A stretch of 64,000 bases of DNA from Pseudomonadota bacterium (GTDB taxonomy: Bacteria > Myxococcota_A > UBA796 > CAJQPC01): contig JAAESX010000022.1 of NCBI GenBank assembly GCA_024228935.1, positions 1 through 64,000 of the forward strand, read 5' to 3'. The notes beneath the pieces were generated by a model. That model was not told where the DNA came from. It made no database searches and saw nothing but the letters and a program-made list of their open reading frames with translations. Position numbers and translations under genes: made by a program. How positions within the stretch are numbered: position 1 is the stretch's first letter; every line of letters starts with the position of its first letter. Shown here piece after piece: positions 43,696-52,548 of this stretch.

Positions 43696-44625
43696 GTGCC
43701 GGATGTGCTGCTGATCTCGGACGAGCGCATGCTCGAGCACCGGCCCGGCGCCGCCCATCCCGAGCGCCCCGAGCGTCTCGAAGCCATCCTGGCCGACCTG
43801 GACGCCCGTCCGATCGCCGGAACGCGCCGTGAGTCCGCCTCTCCGGCTGCCCGAGAGGCGATCGAGCGGGTGCACCGACTGGGGCACGTCCAGGCGATGG
43901 AGGCCATCCGTGGACGGGGGGCGTTCCTGGACCAGGACACCGTGGCCAGCGAGGGGAGCATCCCGGCGGCCTACCTGGCGGCGGGCGCTGCGATCCGCGC
44001 CGCCGAGCACACGCTCGACGGCGGTGGGCCGGCGTTCGCCCTCGGCCGGCCCCCAGGTCATCACGCCGAGCGCCGCCATGCCATGGGCTTCTGCCTGTTC
44101 AACAACGTGGCCATCGCCGCGGCTCAGGCGCTGGAGAGGTCCGATGTGGAACGCGTGCTCATCGTCGACTGGGACGTGCACCACGGCAACGGCACCCAGC
44201 ACATCTTCGAGGACCGGGACGACGTCTTGTTCTTCAGCGCGCACCAGGGCGACTTCTACCCGGGCACCGGTCTGGTCGAGGAGCGCGGCCGCGGGCGAGG
44301 GGAGGGGTTCACCGTGAACGCGCCGCTGCGGTCCGGCGCTGGGGACGACGAGCTGCGCGCGGCCTTCCTTGGCCGCCTCATCCCGGCGGCGCAGTCGTTC
44401 GGGCCCGACCTGGTGCTGGTCAGCGCCGGCTTCGACGCCCATGTGGACGATCCGCTCGCCGGACTGCGCGCCACCAGCCAGGGGTTCGCCACCCTGACCC
44501 GGATGGTCCGGGACCTGGCCGTCGAGGAGTGCGACGGACGCCTCGCTCTCGTGCTCGAGGGCGGGTACGACACCATCGCGCTGGCCAAGTCGGTTCGGGC
44601 GTGCATCGAGGAGCTGGTGTGCTGA
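43696..44625 (+). CDS. Histone-deacetylase-family deacetylase
   Basis: A 309-residue zinc amidohydrolase of the HDAC/acetylpolyamine-amidohydrolase fold. Catalytic parts: HPERPERLEAI, GRPPGHHAERRHAMGFCLFNN (His-His dyad), VDWDVHHGNGTQ (zinc Asp, His), SAGFDAHVDDPL (zinc Asp) and LEGGYD. Bacterial members remove acyl groups from polyamines or proteins. GTG start at 6-nt spacing from GGAGG; a TTG two codons earlier abuts that site and is rejected. The next gene's GTG lies inside its last codons. Confidence 0.93.
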   Translation: MPDVLLISDERMLEHRPGAAHPERPERLEAILADLDARPIAGTRRESASPAAREAIERVHRLGHVQAMEAIRGRGAFLDQDTVASEGSIPAAYLAAGAAIRAAEHTLDGGGPAFALGRPPGHHAERRHAMGFCLFNNVAIAAAQALERSDVERVLIVDWDVHHGNGTQHIFEDRDDVLFFSAHQGDFYPGTGLVEERGRGRGEGFTVNAPLRSGAGDDELRAAFLGRLIPAAQSFGPDLVLVSAGFDAHVDDPLAGLRATSQGFATLTRMVRDLAVEECDGRLALVLEGGYDTIALAKSVRACIEELVC

Positions 44626-45017
44626 TCCTGTCGTCGACGCTCGCGCTGGCCGCCTTCCCGGACCCCTGGGACGTCCCGACCACGCTCGACGTCGAGACCA
44701 TCAGCCACGGCGAGTCCGTCGACCCGATCAAGCACCTGGCTGAAGGCAAGTTCACCGTGCTCGACATCGGCGCGGGCTGGTGCACTCCGTGCCACGAAGC
44801 GGCGGGCGTCCTCCGCGACTACATGGCCGACCACGACGATGTCGCCGTGCGTGCGGTCAGCCTCGGAGACGGCCCGATGAGCGACTACCCGGCGTCCGAG
44901 CTCCTGAGTGGGCGTGAAATGATCCCGTTCCTGGTGGTGTACTCGCCACAGGGAAGCGTCATCTACGAGGGACACCGTGTGAAGCGGGCCCTGAGGAGGA
45001 TCGAGCGCGCCAGATGA
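44619..45017 (+). CDS. Exported thioredoxin-like protein
   Basis: A 132-residue protein with a minimal signal peptide (MLILSSTLALAA, then FPDPWDVP). Thioredoxin fold with WCTPCHEAA (CxxC active site, residues about 54-57) and cis-Pro segment EMIPFLVVYSPQG. GAGGAG 5 nt before the GTG. The following Cys-rich exported protein starts at its stop (ATGA), so the thioredoxin-like protein may form or reshuffle the disulfides of that partner. Confidence 0.85.
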   Translation: MLILSSTLALAAFPDPWDVPTTLDVETISHGESVDPIKHLAEGKFTVLDIGAGWCTPCHEAAGVLRDYMADHDDVAVRAVSLGDGPMSDYPASELLSGREMIPFLVVYSPQGSVIYEGHRVKRALRRIERAR

Positions 45018-45412
45018 ATCGCAAGTGGCTGGTACTGTTCGGGTTGTCCGTGTTGATGTGCGCTGGAATCCAGGGCGCATTCCAGCTCGCCTCCTGGAAG
45101 ATGGGCGACCTCAACGGGCAGGTCCAGGCCGCCGCGGCCGACGGCGCGGCCCAGAGGCTGGCCGCTCACGAGTGCGTGGAGATGGCGCGGACCCAGGTGG
45201 CCGGATGCGGAGGGCTCGACGTGGCGTGCGTCACGCCGCAGGCGGTCTGGGTCCAGGGGTGCGTCGCCCAGAGCCCGGACAAGAGCTGGTGTCTTAAGGC
45301 CCCGTCGCCTCTGGCGATCCATCAGTCCGAGTCCTTTCAGCAGGGACACTGCCAGGACGACGTCGGCTGTCGGAGTGTCGTCGCCCAGGCGCAGATCGGC
45401 TGCTTACGGTAG
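45014..45412 (+). CDS. Cys-rich exported protein
   Basis: A 132-residue protein with a normal-length N-terminal hydrophobic segment (MNRKWLVLFGLSVLMCAGI) and, after it, eight cysteines in HEC, AGC, VAC, QGC, SWC, GHC, VGC and IGC contexts, ending GCLR. Eight Cys suit four disulfides. Ala/Gln-rich early part. No family recognised. Coupled to the thioredoxin-like gene by ATGA overlap. Its last 9 bases overlap the convergent yhbY-like gene. Confidence 0.65.
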   Translation: MNRKWLVLFGLSVLMCAGIQGAFQLASWKMGDLNGQVQAAAADGAAQRLAAHECVEMARTQVAGCGGLDVACVTPQAVWVQGCVAQSPDKSWCLKAPSPLAIHQSESFQQGHCQDDVGCRSVVAQAQIGCLR

Positions 45413-45694
45413 GACGATCTCGGGGTCCTCGGCGCGGCGGCGGTAGAGCAGGAGCGTGCGGCCGAGCACCTGGACGACCTCGGCGGTGCAGCCCTCGGCC
45501 AGCGCAGCCGCGACCTCCTTGGACGAGCCCGTGCCCTGTCCGACCTTGAGCTTGATCAGCTCGTGGTTGTCGAGCTCCTCCGAGGTCTTGGCGAGCACGG
45601 CCTCGGTGACGCCCTTGTTGCCCACCTGGACTACCGCGTTGAGGTGATGTCCAAGTGCTTTCAGGTGCTTGAGCTGCTTGTTGGTCAGTGCCAC
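45404..45694 (-). CDS. yhbY: YhbY-family RNA-binding protein (CRS1-YhbY domain)
   Basis: A 96-residue single-domain CRM/YhbY protein: LTNKQLKHLKALGHHLNAVVQVGNKG with the GxxG-like VGNKG loop, followed by NHELIKLKVGQG. Full family length. YhbY proteins bind pre-50S ribosome particles and assist assembly. GTG start. Divergent from the redoxin lipoprotein gene, sharing the AT-rich gap. Confidence 0.92.
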   Translation of the reverse strand: MALTNKQLKHLKALGHHLNAVVQVGNKGVTEAVLAKTSEELDNHELIKLKVGQGTGSSKEVAAALAEGCTAEVVQVLGRTLLLYRRRAEDPEIVLP

Positions 45695-45735
45695 GTGGGC
45701 CTCGCGTGCGGCCTCGAGGGCTCGCTAGAATTTTC

Positions 45736-45753
45736 AGTATGTCTTGGCATACT
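45736..45753. promoter_or_regulatory. AT-rich divergent control region with 6-bp inverted repeat
   Basis: AGTATG and CATACT form a perfect inverted repeat with a 6-nt spacer inside an AT-rich island (about 45727-45775) unusual for this genome. It lies between yhbY and the redoxin lipoprotein gene and could be an operator for a dimeric regulator. TACTAT and TAGAAT in the island resemble -10 elements. Confidence 0.4.
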
Positions 45754-45795
45754 ATTTTCACTATCGGGTGGATCGGTTTGTGCCGAAGCAGGCAG

Positions 45796-47453
45796 ATGTT
45801 CCTGCTACTCGCCTGTGCCGGCAACCCGGACGCCCCCCAGATAGCGCTCCCTTTGGGCGGGTGCGATGTGGACGTGGCGCCGAGCGTGGAGACGACCGCT
45901 GTTGTCGACCTGCCTGGCGCTCTCCTCGCGAGTGGTCACGGCGGAATGGTCCAGACGGAGTCCGGCGAGCCGCTCGTCCACCTCACCGCTCTGGACCGGT
46001 TCGGGGAGTACGCGTGGGGTCGTGGGGTGGGTGGCATCTTCCGGTTCGGGGCCGCGGGCGGAATCACGGCGTACTCCGCCTTGCCGTTCGAGTCGGGGAT
46101 GGGCGCGGGCCTGGACTCGGAGACCGTGGCGGCCTGGGCGTTCGGCCACGCCTTCGTCTTCGCGTTGGACGGCGACCAGATCGTCGAGATCGCCCGAGCT
46201 GGCCGCGCGGAGCCCAGCGCCATGGGCGGCCTGGGCGACGTGCTGGTCTTCGGCTCGGCGGACGGCGTGGTCGAGCGGGCCATGCTGGTCGAGTCGGAGA
46301 TCCAGGTCGACGAGTTCGTGGACCTGGGTGCGGCGGTGACCTTCCTCCGGGTTGAGCCCGACGCGATCTATGCCGGCGCCGGTGGAGCGCTCCACGTCCT
46401 CGACCTGGACACGCTGGCCGTCGAGCGCAGCCTTGCGCTGCCCGCTCCTGCGCGCGACGTGCGCCCCATCGGCGACGATGTCGTGGTGTCGCTCGGCTCT
46501 CAGGGGGTCGAGCGGCTGGACGCGGCCGGCGCTGTCGTCTGGGCGGCGGACGTCGGTGGCACGGCGCTGGGCCTGGATCTGACCGACGACGCGGTCTGGG
46601 TCGCCGCGTTCGAGGGCGTCGAGCAGCTCGACCTCGACACCGGCGCGCTCCTGGGCCGAACCCGGACCGATGAGTTCAGCTACGACGTCGCGGCCTGGGA
46701 CGACCAGGCGATCGTCGCGGCGTTCTCCGATCTGCACGTCGTGTCCCGGGTCGCCACGTCCGAGCAGCCGCGGGGTGCGTTGGAGCTCGACGTGGTCGCG
46801 GTCAGCGAAGACGCCACGCGATGGCCCCGCCTGACGAACGACGGGGACGCCGCGCTGACCCTCGTGGGCGGCGAGGGTGTTGTCGGTGAACAGGTCGTGC
46901 TGGAGCCCGGCGCCCAGATCGAGGTCGAGCTGACCGACGAGGCGCTGGCTGGCGGGCGCGCGTGTCTCGCGACCGACGACCCGGCTCTGGGACGCGTCGA
47001 CGTGACGGTCCGCCTGGCCTCGACCGACGAGTCGCTGGCGGCGCTGGGCGCCCAGGCCATCGACTTCGAGCTGCCGGCGATCGACGGCTCGACCTACCGC
47101 CTCTCTGATGCGGAAGGGCCGGTCATCATCGCGTTCTTCAACAGCTACTGCCCGGTGTGCCCGTCGAGCTCATCGACCTGCAGGAGAACGTCCTGCGTGA
47201 CCACCCGGAGGCTCAGCTCTGGGCCATCACCAGCGAGGATTCGGCCGAAGAGGCCGCTGCCGCTGCGGCCTCTTGGGGCCTGACCGTCCCGGTCCTCATC
47301 GACGAGTCTGGCCTCGTCCATGCGGACTACGCGATCCAGGCCGCGTTCGAGCAGGTCCTGTTCCCGCAGGAGTGGGTCGTCGACGCGAGCGGAACCATCG
47401 TGTACGCCAGCAACGTCTATGACCCAGACGCGTTGGGCGCCGTCCTCGACTAA
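45796..47453 (+). CDS. Redoxin-domain lipoprotein, frameshifted after the CPVC motif
   Basis: Signal MFLLLAC (Cys7), then a beta-propeller-like region of about 350 residues (repeating VFGSADGVVERA and LHVLDLDTLAVERSL units), a beta-sandwich, and a C-terminal redoxin domain: IDFELPAIDGSTYRL, IIAFFNSYCPVC. After this motif the frame degenerates (PSSSSTC) to a stop at 47283, while the -1 frame continues the domain as PVELIDLQENV to 47453. One missing C in a CCC run (47160-47162) would explain it. Paralogue of the selenoprotein candidate on the opposite strand; their stops share CTAA. Sequencing error or recent mutation both possible. Two other ATGs upstream (45739) lie within the operator. Confidence 0.7.
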
Positions 47454-49102
47454 TCGGCCAGCGCTGCCGTGAGCGCGGCGTCCTCGCGGTCCGGATCCAG
47501 GTTGTCGCCGGCGTAGACCAGACGGCCCTCGCGGTCGATGATGAAGTGCCGCGGGTTCCGCGCGAACGCGTCCTCGGGCTCGGCCATGAAGTAGGCCTGG
47601 TGCACGCTCCCGTCCCCGTCGAGAAGCACCGTGGTGTCGATGTCGTGCTCCTCGGCCCAGCCGCGGGCACCGCTCTCGTCGAACCCGGACCAGACCCACA
47701 CGCGCGTGAGCCCCTCGGTCTCGTCCCACACCTTCTGCATTCTCTGTTCGCTGACACCGACCTCGGTGGCACAGACAGGTCAGCCGGCTTCGTAGGTCGC
47801 CAGCCAGACGACCTCGCCGCGCTGGCCCGAGAGCTCCCACAGGTTGCCGTCGAGATCCTGCTCGGAGATCTCGGGGGCCTCCTCGCCCAGGACCTGGCCG
47901 TTCTGGCTGCCGACCTCGAGCGAGACCATGGCCTCGTCCGGGTCGTCGGTCACGAGCTCGATGGTGGGCTCGCTCCAGTCCTCGGGCACGGTAAGGCTGC
48001 GTCGCTCGCCCGGCGGGATCCGTCCCGTCAGGAGCTCATGCTCGACGAACAACGGCTCACGGCCGTCGTTGACCACGGACACCACCGAGCCGGCGAACGT
48101 GGCGGTCGGGCTGATGCGGACCTCAGGCGAGCGCACGTCCTGGACCCGAGCGCCGAACGGCTGGTTCCAGTCGGCGACCCACACCCGGTCCTCGTCGGCG
48201 ACCACGGCCATCGCGGCGCTCGGCGAGCTCTGGACGCCCACGAGCTCGATGGCAGCGGGGTCTCGAACATCCAGGTACAGGAGCTCGGTCCAGGCGGCGA
48301 CCCACAGGCCGTCGTCCCCGTCCCACGAGGTCGCTCGAACCGATGCGTGTCCGGACCAGGAACCCAGAAGCGTGAGGTCGTCCGGGTCGAGCAGGACGGC
48401 GCCCTCGGACCCGCAGCTGGCGACGAGCGCCTTTCCGAGCGCCAGATCCCGGCACCACCCGCCGAGCGCCACCTCGTGGGTCTTCTCCCCGTCGAGCCAG
48501 CGAGCGACCCCGTCCGGGCCCGCCGTGTAGATGACGTCGTCGGCCAGGGCGACCCCGTTCCAGCCACCCGCCAGCTGGTCGAGTACGGTCTCCCCGTCGG
48601 GCCCGAGCACCAGCGCGCCACCGTCGGCGGCCAGGACGATGCGGTCGGCGTCGCACGCCAGGTCGCCCCGCGCATCCATCTGTCGGGTCGTGACCTTCAT
48701 CGGATCGAGCTCGATCACGACCAGGTTCCGGTTCCGGTCGGTCCCCCAGATGCGCTCGCCCGTCGAGCAGACGTACTGGACGTGATGCTGGTCGGCCTGG
48801 TCGGCCTGGACGGGCGCGTCGGGGTTCGAGATGTCCACCGTCCAGATGCCGCCCGTGCCGCGCTGATGCTGGCCGGCGAGGATCAGCAGATCCCCCAGTC
48901 GGGTGGCGTCCGTCAGCTCCATGCCGAGCGTGTCGACGGGGAGCGCGCCCAGGTCCTCGATGGGGTCGTCCCAGCTGCCGAACGTGTACGGCCCGGTGTC
49001 GAGCCAGTCGATGGGCGGGCTGTCCTGGGAGTCGACAGCCTCGTCCGGGATGATGTGCGGTGGCGTCGGGAGACAGGCCAGCAGGTACAGGGCCAGGAAC
49101 AT
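47450..49102 (-). CDS. Candidate selenoprotein: redoxin-domain lipoprotein with UPVC motif
   Basis: Signal MFLALYLLAC (Cys10), a propeller-like region, a beta-sandwich, then a C-terminal redoxin domain (EAPEISEQDLDGNLWELSG, VVWLATYEAG). Codon 441 is TGA; reading through it as Sec gives UPVCATEVGVSEQ, then an intact domain (VWVWSGFDESGARGW, DTTVLLDGDGSVHQAYF, HFIIDREGRLVYAG) to a TAG at 47450. The opposite-strand paralogue has CPVC at this site, so the UGA replaces the first redox Cys. Bacteria also need a hairpin just after the UGA, which is present (see next feature). Start overlaps the upstream stop as TGATG with GGGAG before it. Selenium genes selA/B/D are not in this window. Confidence 0.7.
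47755..47782 (-). promoter_or_regulatory. UGA codon with SECIS-like hairpin
   Basis: The UGA is 47782-47780. Sixteen nucleotides downstream, CACCG (47768-47764), loop AGGU and CGGUG (47759-47755) make a 5-bp stem with an apical G-G-U, as in the bacterial SECIS consensus where a GGU-type loop lies about 16-20 nt after UGA. Weaker pairing (CUGU with ACAG) extends the base. Structure is drawn by eye, not computed. Confidence 0.5.
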
Positions 49103-50346
49103 CAGCTCCCGGATGCCTGGACCCGGTAGATGGTTCCACTTCCGAAGTCGGCGACGTACACCCGCCCCAGCGTGTCGCGACCGAAGGTGCTCGGCAGGAT
49201 TGGCCAGCGTCCCAGTGTGCGCGGGGTCGGAGCGCCGGTCTGTGGCAGGTCGATCGCCCAGAGTCGTCCGGTCACGAAGTCGCCGAAGATGTAGAGACCG
49301 TTCAGCTTTTCTTCGCCCGAGGTGTCGACGTACCCGCCGGTGATCGAGTTCCCCTCGTCGCGCCCGTACTCGTAGATCGGGTCGATCAGATCGTCGGGCC
49401 CCGGGCAGGAGCCTTCGGGCGGGAAGCAGTGGAAGCCCTCGCGGACGTTCCAGCCCATGTTGCCGCCAGCCGGGACGATCGAGATCTCCTCCCACAGGTC
49501 CTGGCCGACGTCCGCCATGACGAGCCGGCCATCGGGGGAGAACGAGTATCGCCACGGGTTGCGCAGGCCGTACGCCCAGATCTCGGGTCGGGTGTCCGGG
49601 TCCGACAGGAACGGGTTGTCCGCGGGGATGGAGTAGGGGAGGTTGCCCGTCGGGTGGTCCACGTCGACCCGCAGCATGGCGCCGAGCCAGCTCGTGCGGT
49701 CCTGGCCGGACCCCTTGGGATCGTTGCGCAGGCCTCCGTCTCCCCAGCCGATGTAGAGCATGCCGTCCGGCCCGAACTGGAGCTGCCCCGCGTCGTGGTT
49801 CGCGTAGGGCTGCACAAGCGACAGGATGCGCCGCGACGCGCTGACCTGTCCGCGCATGTCGGCCGCCGAGCTGGTCCACTCCTCGACGACGGACACGTCC
49901 TCGCCGCCCTCGTCGATGACGTAGTTCAGGTAGAAGAGCCCGTTGTCCTCGAAGGCGGGATGCAGGACGAGGCCGAGCAGGCCCTCCTCGCTGGCGATCT
50001 TGACGGGGATCTCGGTCACCACGCCCGAGCTCTCGTCCGTGGTCGAGAACCACCTCAGCTTTCCCTTCTTCTCGAGCACGAGCATGGTCGAGCCGTCCGG
50101 GGTGAACTGGACGTCGGTCGGCTGGATGGTCCCCGTTGCGACGGGCAACAGGTCCACCGCAACGTGCTCGCGGGCGATGTCGTTGCCCGTGATCGTCGCC
50201 TCGAGAGGGCCCGCTGCGGCGGAGTACGCCATCGGCAGGAGCTCGACGACCTTCTTGGCCACGGGCTCTCGCGCCATCCACAGGCCGCCTCCAGCGAGGG
50301 CGAGGCTGGCGAGACCGGCAAGGGCGATGCGGACGGGTCGGTTCAT
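49102..50346 (-). CDS. PQQ-type glucose/sorbosone dehydrogenase-like protein
   Basis: A 414-residue periplasmic protein with an N-terminal signal anchor (RIALAGLASLALAGGGLWMA). Six-bladed propeller of the GSDH family: PTDVQFTPDGSTMLVLEKKG, NHDAGQLQFGPDGMLYIGWGDGG, EIWAYGLRNPWRYSFSPDGRL, GGNMGWNVREG. His in NHDAGQ and Arg in LRNPWR match PQQ-contacting positions. Substrate uncertain (sugar or sorbosone). Its stop is joined to the selenoprotein candidate (TGATG), forming one transcript. Confidence 0.88.
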   Translation of the reverse strand: MNRPVRIALAGLASLALAGGGLWMAREPVAKKVVELLPMAYSAAAGPLEATITGNDIAREHVAVDLLPVATGTIQPTDVQFTPDGSTMLVLEKKGKLRWFSTTDESSGVVTEIPVKIASEEGLLGLVLHPAFEDNGLFYLNYVIDEGGEDVSVVEEWTSSAADMRGQVSASRRILSLVQPYANHDAGQLQFGPDGMLYIGWGDGGLRNDPKGSGQDRTSWLGAMLRVDVDHPTGNLPYSIPADNPFLSDPDTRPEIWAYGLRNPWRYSFSPDGRLVMADVGQDLWEEISIVPAGGNMGWNVREGFHCFPPEGSCPGPDDLIDPIYEYGRDEGNSITGGYVDTSGEEKLNGLYIFGDFVTGRLWAIDLPQTGAPTPRTLGRWPILPSTFGRDTLGRVYVADFGSGTIYRVQASGS

Positions 50347-50367
50347 GGGGTCACGTTAACGGTCGGG
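50347..50367. promoter_or_regulatory. 21-bp bidirectional start region with GTTAAC core
   Basis: Two divergent ATGs are separated by 21 bp centred on the palindrome GTTAAC (50355-50360). To the left TAACGT lies 6 nt before the dehydrogenase ATG; to the right TTAACG lies 6 nt before the glycosyltransferase ATG. No ribosome site fits either gene. This suits overlapping -10 elements serving two leaderless transcripts. Confidence 0.5.
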
Positions 50368-51336
50368 ATGAAGCTGGCGATCGTCTGCTCCTCTCACGGC
50401 TTCGGGCACCTGACCCGACAGCTCGCCGTCGCCGAGGTTCTCCGCGATCTCGGCGTGGACCCGACGATCTTCACCATCGCTCCTCGTCAGATCGTCGAGG
50501 CCACTCTCCCCGAGGCCCGGATCGAGCCTTGGCGCGTGGACGTGGGCATCGTCCAGCGGGACAGCCTGACCGAGGACCTGCCGGCGACGCTCGAGCGGTT
50601 GGACGTCGTTTGCTCGCCCACGGCGATCGGTCGCCTGGCTCGCCGCCTCGAAGGCTTCGACCGGGTGGTGGTCGACACGGCCCCAGCGGCGCTCGAGGCC
50701 TGCCGGATTGCCGGCGTCGAGGCGCTCGCCGTGGGCAACTTCGAGTGGGCCTGGCTGTACTCGAAGTACCCGGCGCTCCGGGGTTGGGGCGAGCGCTTCA
50801 GGGCCTGGCAGGAGCCCCATGTCGGCCTCGAGCTGAGCCCGGGACCGGGCCTGTTCTCTTTCAAGGAAGTCGAACAGTTCTGGCTTGTTGCGCGTGTCAG
50901 GCCTCCTCACCGGGTGGCCGAGCGTGCGGTGCTGGTGAGCTTCGGGGGGTTCGGCCTGGACGTCTCGTCGATGCTGCCCGCGCTGCCGGACGTCACCTGG
51001 ATCACGGCGCCGCCGATGGACGCGCTGGACCGTCCGGACTGCGTGCATGTCAGCGATGTGCCGTACCCGGCGCTGGTCGCTGGAGCGGACCTGGTCCTGA
51101 CGAAGCCCGGCTACGGAATCCTGGCGGAGTGTTCGGCGGTGGGCGTGCCCATCGCGTGGCTGGACCGAGGCGCGTTTCCCGAGGCGGCGGCGCTTGTCGA
51201 GCGTCTCCAGGGCCGCGGTGATCTCCAGGCCGATCCTGCGGACCTCAGGCCCGCCATCCTGCAGCTCGTCGGGCGACGTCGAGACCCGGTCCCGCTCGAC
51301 ACGCGTCGACTCGCTGAGCGCCTGCTTTCTGCGTGA
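50368..51336 (+). CDS. GT-B glycosyltransferase (GT28/MurG-like)
   Basis: A 322-residue glycosyltransferase. The N-terminus KLAIVCSSHGFGHLTRQLAVAE is the Gly-rich acceptor-site loop seen in GT28/MurG-type and L-arabinokinase-linked enzymes; the C-terminal half has SFGGFGLDV and the nucleotide-sugar site region VPYPALVAGADLVLTKPGYGILAECSAVGVP. Substrate not recognisable; probably makes a surface glycan or glycolipid, given the polysaccharide cluster that follows 144 bp later. Confidence 0.83.
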   Translation: MKLAIVCSSHGFGHLTRQLAVAEVLRDLGVDPTIFTIAPRQIVEATLPEARIEPWRVDVGIVQRDSLTEDLPATLERLDVVCSPTAIGRLARRLEGFDRVVVDTAPAALEACRIAGVEALAVGNFEWAWLYSKYPALRGWGERFRAWQEPHVGLELSPGPGLFSFKEVEQFWLVARVRPPHRVAERAVLVSFGGFGLDVSSMLPALPDVTWITAPPMDALDRPDCVHVSDVPYPALVAGADLVLTKPGYGILAECSAVGVPIAWLDRGAFPEAAALVERLQGRGDLQADPADLRPAILQLVGRRRDPVPLDTRRLAERLLSA

Positions 51337-51389
51337 CGGACGGGTGATACCGACGTGAATCCACGCGGTCATGTCCTTCGGCTAGGGTG

Positions 51390-51458
51390 ATGCCCACGCG
51401 GTGGCTCGATATGGGCCTCGCCAGCACCACTATTTCCTCACCCCCTCGTTCCCCCTGA
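51390..51458 (+). other. Possible 22-codon leader peptide ending in the hairpin loop
   Basis: ATG at 51390 opens a 22-codon frame (begins MPTRWLDMGLAS, rich in Ser/Thr/Pro) with no ribosome site visible; TAGGGT lies close upstream. Its TGA stop (51456-51458) coincides exactly with the loop of the strong hairpin that follows. A translated leader could alter that hairpin and so control the downstream epimerase gene. Coding is uncertain. Confidence 0.25.
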
Positions 51459-51468
51459 GGGGGACGAG
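51445..51468 (+). promoter_or_regulatory. Strong 5' hairpin before the epimerase gene
   Basis: CTCGT, a bulged T, CCCCC, loop TGA, then GGGGG and ACGAG form a 10-bp GC-rich stem 12 nt before the ATG at 51481; the ribosome site GGAG follows it at 51472-51475. It is not followed by a T-run, so it is more likely a translation or stability element than a terminator. Confidence 0.5.
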
Positions 51469-51480
51469 CTCGGAGAACGG

Positions 51481-52548
51481 ATGTCCGCTCACCTCGAAGC
51501 CTACAAGGGCAAGACGGTCCTCATCACCGGCGGCGCCGGCGCCATCGGCAGCAACCTGACCCGCGCCCTGTCGAAGCACGCCGAGCGCGTGTTCGTCATC
51601 GACAACCTCGTGGCCTCGGCTCGCTGGAACGTCCCGTCGCTCCCGAACGTCCACTTCGTCGAGGGCGACATCCTGGACGAGGTCAAGATCAAGCGGGTCT
51701 TCCTCGAGAAGCCGCAGATCGTCTTCCACCTGGCTGCGTTCTTCGCGAACCAGAACTCGGTCGACCACCCGGAGAACGACCTGATGGTCAACGGGATGGG
51801 GACCCTGAAGCTGATGGAGTATGGCGTCCTCACCGGCCTGGATCGGTTCGTCTACGCCTCCTCGGGCTGCAGCATCTACGGCTCCTCGGCGCCGCTGCCG
51901 CTGAAGGAGGACTTCATGTCGATGCACCTGACGACGCCGTACCAGATCACCAAGATGCTGGGCGAGCTCTACGGGAACTTCTTCCACCACCACTTCGGGC
52001 TGCCCGTCGTGAAGGCCCGCTTCTTCAACAGCTACGGCCCCGGTGAGATCCCCGGTCAGTACCGGAACGTCATCCCGAACTTCATCTACTGGGCGATGAA
52101 GGGTCTGCCGCTGCCGCTGACCGGTACCGGCGAGGAGACCCGCGACTTCACGTACGTGGACGACATCGTCGACGGCCTGCTCCGCCTCGGCACGAACGAC
52201 GCGGCCATCGGCGAGGAGTACAACCTGGCCAGCGGTCGTGAGACGACGATCAAGGACCTGGCCGACATGGTCAACGAGGCCACCGGCAACGCCGCGGGCA
52301 TCAAGTGGGCCAACGTCCGCAAGTGGGACACCAAGAAGCGGCTCCGGGCCAGCGTCGACAAGGCGCGGGATGCGGTCGGGTACGACCCGAACACCGACTT
52401 CAAGTGGGGTCTCTACCAGACCATCGAGTGGATGAAGGAGCACTGGGACGAGATCGAGGCCTACAACGGCTTCGGCCCCGGCGCCTCGTCCGCCGTCCGC
52501 GACATGACGGTCAAGGACGAGACCAAGAACGACCTCAAGGTCTCTTAG
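51481..52548 (+). CDS. Nucleotide-sugar epimerase/dehydratase (extended SDR)
   Basis: A 355-residue SDR of the UDP-glucose epimerase/GDP-mannose dehydratase type: LITGGAGAIGSNLTRAL (NAD site), FHLAAFFANQNSVDHP, YASSGCSIYGSS, PYQITKMLGELY (YxxxK) and RDFTYVDDIVDGLL. Makes a modified nucleotide sugar for the two glycosyltransferases that follow. GGAG with 5-6 nt spacing. The next gene's GTG touches its stop. Confidence 0.92.
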   Translation: MSAHLEAYKGKTVLITGGAGAIGSNLTRALSKHAERVFVIDNLVASARWNVPSLPNVHFVEGDILDEVKIKRVFLEKPQIVFHLAAFFANQNSVDHPENDLMVNGMGTLKLMEYGVLTGLDRFVYASSGCSIYGSSAPLPLKEDFMSMHLTTPYQITKMLGELYGNFFHHHFGLPVVKARFFNSYGPGEIPGQYRNVIPNFIYWAMKGLPLPLTGTGEETRDFTYVDDIVDGLLRLGTNDAAIGEEYNLASGRETTIKDLADMVNEATGNAAGIKWANVRKWDTKKRLRASVDKARDAVGYDPNTDFKWGLYQTIEWMKEHWDEIEAYNGFGPGASSAVRDMTVKDETKNDLKVS

